In this document: one piece after another, positions 59,232 to 64,000 of the stretch
Layout: the number at the start of each line of letters is the position of its first letter
Numbering within the stretch: the stretch's first letter is position 1
DNA from: Cercis canadensis
Taxonomy: Eukaryota > Streptophyta > Magnoliopsida > Fabales > Fabaceae
Direction: 5' to 3'
DNA length: 64,000 nucleotides
Assembly: GCA_003255065.1 (NCBI GenBank)
Contig: QAOA01006734.1
Location: forward strand, 523,759 to 587,758
Made by a program: the position numbers and the translations under genes
Notes under the pieces: generated by a model
The model's input: the letters and a program-made list of their open reading frames with translations, nothing else
Databases searched by the model: none
What the model was told of the DNA's origin: nothing

Positions 59232-60335
59232 ATGTTGTGGCTTATGAGATTTTCGGGGTTTTTCTCCGCCGCAATGGTGATGATAATTCTTTCTCCTTCT
59301 CTGCAATCGTTCCCTCCCGCGGAAGCCATTCGATCCTCACACCTCGATGGCTATCTCCGTCTACCAGTCCAGATGCCCCCCACAGGCACCGTAGACCGAT
59401 TTTCCTTCCGGAGAGCCTCTGCATTCCACAATGCCGATGAATGTAGTTCCAATCAAAGTGGGATTTCTGGGGATACGAGTGTTTGTGACCCGTCTTTGGT
59501 ACACGTTGCGATTACTCTTGATGTTGAATACCTCCGCGGTTCAATCGCTGCTGTACACTCCATTCTGCAACATTCCCTGTGCCCGGAAAGCATTTTCTTT
59601 CACTTCCTTGTCTCGGAGACGAATCTGGAGTCACTAGTAAAATCATCCTTTCCCCATTTGAAGTTCAAGGTGTATTACTTCGATCCAAAAATTGTAAGAA
59701 ATTTGATTTCGACCTCTGTTAGGCAAGCACTTGAGCAGCCCCTAAATTATGCAAGGAATTATTTGGCGGATCTTTTGGAGCCTTGTGTGCGCAGGGTGAT
59801 TTACTTGGATTCTGATCTAGTTGTGGTTGATGATATTTTGAAGCTCTGGTCTACGAGCTTGGGTTCTAGAACCATCGGGGCTCCGGAATACTGTCACGCT
59901 AACTTCACCAAGTATTTCACGGCAGGGTTTTGGTCGGATAAGAGATTCTCCGGCACTTTTACTCGCCGGAAACCCTGCTACTTCAATACTGGAGTGATGG
60001 TCATAGATCTAGTCAAATGGAGGCGTCTCGGGTACACGAAGCGAATTGAGAGGTGGATGGAAGTCCAGAAAAGTGATCGGATCTATGAGCTGGGTTCATT
60101 GCCGCCGTTCCTACTGGTTTTTGCAGGGCACGTGGCACCCATTGAGCACCGGTGGAACCAGCATGGCCTGGGCGGTGATAACGTCAGGGGCAGCTGTCGA
60201 GACTTGCATCCCGGGCCAGTTAGCTTGCTGCATTGGTCCGGTAGTGGCAAGCCGTGGCTCAGGTTGGACTCGAAACGGCCGTGCCCGCTCGACGCCTTAT
60301 GGGCGCCATACGATTTGTACGGACACGCCCAGTGA
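59232..60335 (+). CDS. galacturonosyltransferase-like (GATL) GT8 protein
   Basis: Intronless, as is usual for GATL genes; 367 residues, usual length, ATG at 59232. An N-terminal hydrophobic segment (about 8-28) acts as signal anchor or signal peptide for the Golgi/secretory route. The GT8 catalytic domain has H-V-A-I-T-L-D (91-97), the family-specific [17 protein letters not shown] (172-188), the metal-binding Y-L-D-S-D (DxD, 193-195), F-N-T-G-V-M-V-I-D (251-259), [12 protein letters not shown] and [10 protein letters not shown] (333-342). GATLs work in pectin and/or xylan synthesis; the donor is presumed UDP-GalA by relation to GAUT enzymes but is not proven for most members. GC content is higher than its surroundings. 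A 194-bp tandem duplication begins ~190 bp downstream. Confidence 0.93.
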   Translation: MLWLMRFSGFFSAAMVMIILSPSLQSFPPAEAIRSSHLDGYLRLPVQMPPTGTVDRFSFRRASAFHNADECSSNQSGISGDTSVCDPSLVHVAITLDVEYLRGSIAAVHSILQHSLCPESIFFHFLVSETNLESLVKSSFPHLKFKVYYFDPKIVRNLISTSVRQALEQPLNYARNYLADLLEPCVRRVIYLDSDLVVVDDILKLWSTSLGSRTIGAPEYCHANFTKYFTAGFWSDKRFSGTFTRRKPCYFNTGVMVIDLVKWRRLGYTKRIERWMEVQKSDRIYELGSLPPFLLVFAGHVAPIEHRWNQHGLGGDNVRGSCRDLHPGPVSLLHWSGSGKPWLRLDSKRPCPLDALWAPYDLYGHAQ

Positions 60336-60525
60336 ACCACTGAACAGCAAGGTGTAGTCACCGGTAAATTCCCTCCTGCCTCCAGGACTGTTTTGTCACT
60401 TCTTCTGTTCATTTAATTCTCATTTTCCAATTTTTTTTCTTTATTTCGTGTTCTCTTCTTACTATGATCAGCTACTCATTTTTCATTTGTTTCTCATATT
60501 TTTCTTCTTTAGAGCGATTTTTCAT

Positions 60526-60914
60526 TTGTATTCTATTTTATTCTTTTCTAAAAATAAAAGGAAAAGATTGGAAACTTCTGCTCTGTTGTTGTACATAAAT
60601 GATACCGGTTTGGCATTTAGGTTGAACTGTGAAATGAAGTTCCTTTTTAAAATTAAATGGAGTAACAATTACATGTGGAAATAGGGGGCATTCAAAGTTC
60701 AGGCTATGGCAGAACCAAATTGTATTCTATTTTATTCTTTTCTAAAAATAAAAGGAAAAGATTGGAAACTTCTGCTCTGTTGTTGTACATAAATGATACC
60801 GGTTTGGCATTTAGGTTGAACTGTGAAATGAAGTTCCTTTTTAAAATTAAATGGAGTAAACAATTACATGTGGAAATAGGGGGCATTCAAAGTTCAGGCT
60901 ATGGCAGAACCAAA
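60526..60914. repeat. 194-bp tandem duplication in the GATL 3' flank
   Basis: 60526-60719 and 60720-60914 are near-identical; the visible difference is one extra A (AGTAACAATT against AGTAAACAATT). There is no N at the junction, unlike the other duplications here. The apparent 134-codon frame crossing the repeat is not a gene. It probably lies in or just beyond the 3' UTR. Confidence 0.85.
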
Positions 60915-63900
60915 TTGTGCCTTTCTAAACCCCCCCCCCCCAACTTAATGCTATTTATTATTTATTTCTCTGGCTTCTTGTTTGATTCTTGGGAATTTGC
61001 TCTCTTTATGGGTGCTATCTTCCTTTTCTACCTTTACTGCATTCACCAAACACTAGGGCGAGTTGGTAATATAGTGTGATTTTTTAGGTTGGTGTCTAGC
61101 TGTAGCTATGTGCACAAGAAGCCAATTTTCTATTGGGAGAAGGAGATGGGTTTTGCTAATTGGAACCAGGAAAGAGGAAGAGATGGTGAACAAGTGTTAT
61201 GTTATAAACTTATAATGTGATATTTACGGTTAATAATGTGATGAGGAAGAGGAGAAACACGAATGTATGTAGTATGTATGTTGATTACTATAGTTAGCTT
61301 AGTTGTCCGCGTCTACTGACTACATAATACAGATTACAGAGAGAGGCCAAAAGGAACCGAGGGACTGCGATTTTTAAGATAAAAGGGCATCTATTCTTGC
61401 CGGCAGCGGTTGCCGAAATTAGGCATGGGATGATGGGAAGAATCCAATGAGGTTGTGGATTGCGATGGCAGCTAAGAACTAAAGCTAAGTTCGCGGGCAC
61501 TCTGAGGGAACCGCTGCTTCGCTGGCAGCGGCGGAACATTTGTGAACTATCTATCATCCTTCCCATTCTGCATTCCTTGCCTCCTATTTTGTCGTTTGCA
61601 CCCATAGTTGCCAATTCCCTTCAATAAATTCAACTTTTATTCCTCATATTTCATCATTTTTAATACATTGTAGAAGCTAAAATTAAATGGTTCTATCGGA
61701 TGAGAGATCCTGATGTCATTGTTGCTTGGACTTGTGTCTAACTGCCGGGTTGGGGACAGATTCTCCTTGCACTTGCTCTTACACGTGGCCAGTCAGTTGC
61801 CATTTCAGGAGGGTGACATGTGGACTTATTCCATGTCTCTTTATTCTTCTCTCAACCTACGTACGAGTATGACCACGGAAAATATACGGTGGCCAATTAC
61901 AATTTTGAGTCTATCCGTGGATTATTTGATGTTGGCATAAATTATATTGCTTAAAATATGTTATATGAATATTGTACAAAAAAAAATTGTTATATTATCA
62001 TGTCGGCTTCTGGCTTTAGTAGATGTTGTTATATTGATGCCTTATATTTAGATTGTTTACGTAAGAGAGTCAGATGTCGGGAGAAGATAATATACTATTT
62101 TAATAAAGATTAGGACGTGGCAACTCACACTTGGGCCTATGCATCTTAGTTGGACAACTTATGAAAGATTAATTTTCTGACATTGACATCTTTGTTGCCA
62201 CCATTACTCTAATCATCAGTTAAGTTGATGTTAATTTTTTTTTCAATCATTTGTTTATTATATTTGGATGGTTCTAGAGTAGAAATAGAGGTAGACATTA
62301 GATGAGGCGAAAGAGGGAGCAGACAAAGCCGCATAGGCCAATGTTCAACCAAGAACGGTGGTGCATTTCCTTCACTCATTATCTATCTAATATGGGACAA
62401 TCGATTAATTTAATTCAAGGGATTTTTTAGTCTTTAATTTTAATTTTCTCTTGTCTCTTAACACTTGCAATGGCTTGATCTGCATGAGACAGAATAAATT
62501 ATTGCTTAAAAAAATGGTTATTTTTTTTTACCTAGTTTTGAGTGGGTGAAGGTAGGTGATTCATGTGGATGGAATTGGAACCTGATTCTTTTGTTATATT
62601 TTTTTAATCTCAATATGCAAAATCTTCTGATGGATTCTCTAAATGAGTTGAAGGTTAAGAAACAAGGTCATTGCGTGGAACATATGGGAAAAGATTTTTC
62701 GTGGCACATTCTGGGTGGTAAGAGGTGCACGAGATAGAGCCCCATAACCAATCTCTATCAATTGGTCCCCAAAACCTCATGGTGTATTTGGTCATGAATT
62801 TCATTCCCCATTGTTCACCAGTCATATCATAGGGTGATATTTAAATGGCAAAATAACAAGAGTAGCAATATAAGTTTTGGCCCTTCAAGGGTAGATTATT
62901 TTACCTCAGGCCAATGTCAAAAAGGTATTTGCCTCAAGTTGATGAGAAACGGCTTCATCCATCATTGCATACTTACCGTAAATTTAACCACAATAACTTT
63001 TTAATTCTTGTTTGGTAAGCTGTCGGTGACATTGTGATGCACACAGAGCAGGGTTTCTTGAAGCCCAACAGCAGAAGAATTTATAATCGAAATTTCTTAC
63101 ATTTATCATTTAATTTTAGGCACAATCATATGAAGTGCCAAACTAATAATTGTTTTTAATTGATAAAAGGTGATGTGTTTGGTGCAAACTTATATTAGAG
63201 TGAATAACAGGGTGTTCAATTTATATTTGCAGCAGTGACATAGCCGTAAAAAACCCAACTCTAGTTTGTGGGATGTTTTGCTGGTCATTACAACCTGAGG
63301 AAAGGAAGAAAAGGAGGAAGCACACAAGTAGCCAAAAAAGTGAACAGGCCTTGGAAACCTTTACAGCTAGAAACAGTCGGTGAGTTAAATTGGGGTGTTT
63401 TTTTTGGGGGGGGGGGGGACCATAAACATTCCATGGTCCACCAACGCTTTTGTTAGTATCTTTATGCATATTAGGACCCCCCACTACCCTACATTTCCAA
63501 TTCCAAGCTCCATATCACAGATTCACAGGGTACCTCGTGTCTTTCACGTGGGACATACCCAGTGTTTCTGTGAATTCAAATGGATCGGATTGGCAATTGG
63601 CATGCAAAGGACGATATTTCCCCATTGAAGAAATACCAAGGCCAAGGGACCCCCTTAATGTTCATCGCTTTTATGATAAAACATGATTACTTTTCCCAAT
63701 GGGGCAGTTAATGCAGCAAGCTCCCTCTTTCCTTCTTACAGTTACAGTTACAACTAAAAGCACTACTTGATTTTCATCTTAATAAGTCTTGGGTGAGAGT
63801 TAACTAAACAAGACTTCGAATCTTCTTAGCACTCAATCAAAGTGGTGGTAGATTTGGGTTCCCGAGCACCTTTTTTTTTTTTTTTTTTTTTAACAATGGA

Positions 63901-64000
63901 ATCGCATTTATGTAACAGAGATATGATAGAAACATTTGAGTTGAAAAGCTGTGATAAACGGAAGTGGGCAGCTTCCAGACTGCTAGCTGGGCCGAGAGAA
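60915..64000. other. intergenic region
   Basis: No supported gene. A C-run (60931-60943), a G-run (63404-63419) and a T-run (63871-63893) are present. A GC-richer block at 61380-61560 contains a CCGCTGCCAGCGAAGCAGCGG hairpin on the minus strand, without recognisable coding or RNA identity. Confidence 0.4.

Noticed and set aside
60675..61079. 134-codon frame behind the GATL gene
   Set aside because: It reads through the second copy of the tandem duplication and a C-run; length is a by-product of the repeat.
61294..61614. 106-codon minus-strand frame with a GC-rich hairpin
   Set aside because: Non-ATG start, no recognisable domain, no splice-supported extension; I could not tie it to a gene or RNA family.

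Overview
This window is nuclear DNA of a flowering plant, almost certainly a eudicot. The evidence is intron-bearing genes from plant-only families (DUF761, DUF3511, LLM-type GATA, KORRIGAN, GATL), long AT-rich intergenic stretches, plant-type transposons and dinucleotide microsatellites. The species cannot be read from the sequence. Single Ns (180, 5428, 6444, 6784, 10440, 18771, 47021, 51114, 57547, 58335) sit in or beside homopolymers or next to duplicated stretches and look like contig-join marks.

Layout. 1-10 kb: two divergent genes for DUF761 (cotton-fibre-type) proteins flank a 3.4-kb Mutator-like element. The element has ~0.5-kb inverted arms packed with a GTCACGGTTT motif, a perfect 9-bp target-site duplication, and a broken plant-mobile-domain (PMD) gene. 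12-20 kb: a DUF3511 gene, a single-zinc-finger C2H2 repressor gene and a small unknown gene with a clear TATA box, all on the minus strand. 21-38 kb is the densest block. It holds a 13-exon HGSNAT-like membrane acetyltransferase gene (minus), a two-exon KORRIGAN-type membrane endoglucanase gene (plus), a 9-exon kynurenine/methionine-type aminotransferase gene (minus) and a 3-exon P-loop GTPase-like gene whose product has a C-terminal membrane segment (minus). 39-50 kb: an LLM-domain B-GATA factor, a probable mitochondrial protein of unknown function, a proline-rich secreted protein, a short linker histone and a small basic plant-specific protein, all on the plus strand, with MITE-like elements between them. 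50-59 kb is a gene-poor stretch with one foldback element that has a candidate 10-bp target duplication. 59-64 kb: an intronless GATL glycosyltransferase gene followed by a ~194-bp tandem duplication.

There is no operon-like logic. Three products (KORRIGAN, GATL, proline-rich protein) act in cell-wall building, and four are nuclear or likely regulatory (C2H2, GATA, linker histone, possibly PMD). Multi-exon models were built by hand; exon phases close exactly for HGSNAT, the aminotransferase, KORRIGAN, the P-loop gene, GATA, the linker histone and the mitochondrial protein. The most interesting items are the PMD-carrying Mutator-like element, the tail-anchored P-loop protein, and a GC-AG intron in the HGSNAT gene. 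Repeated blocks touching Ns are probably assembly artefacts.
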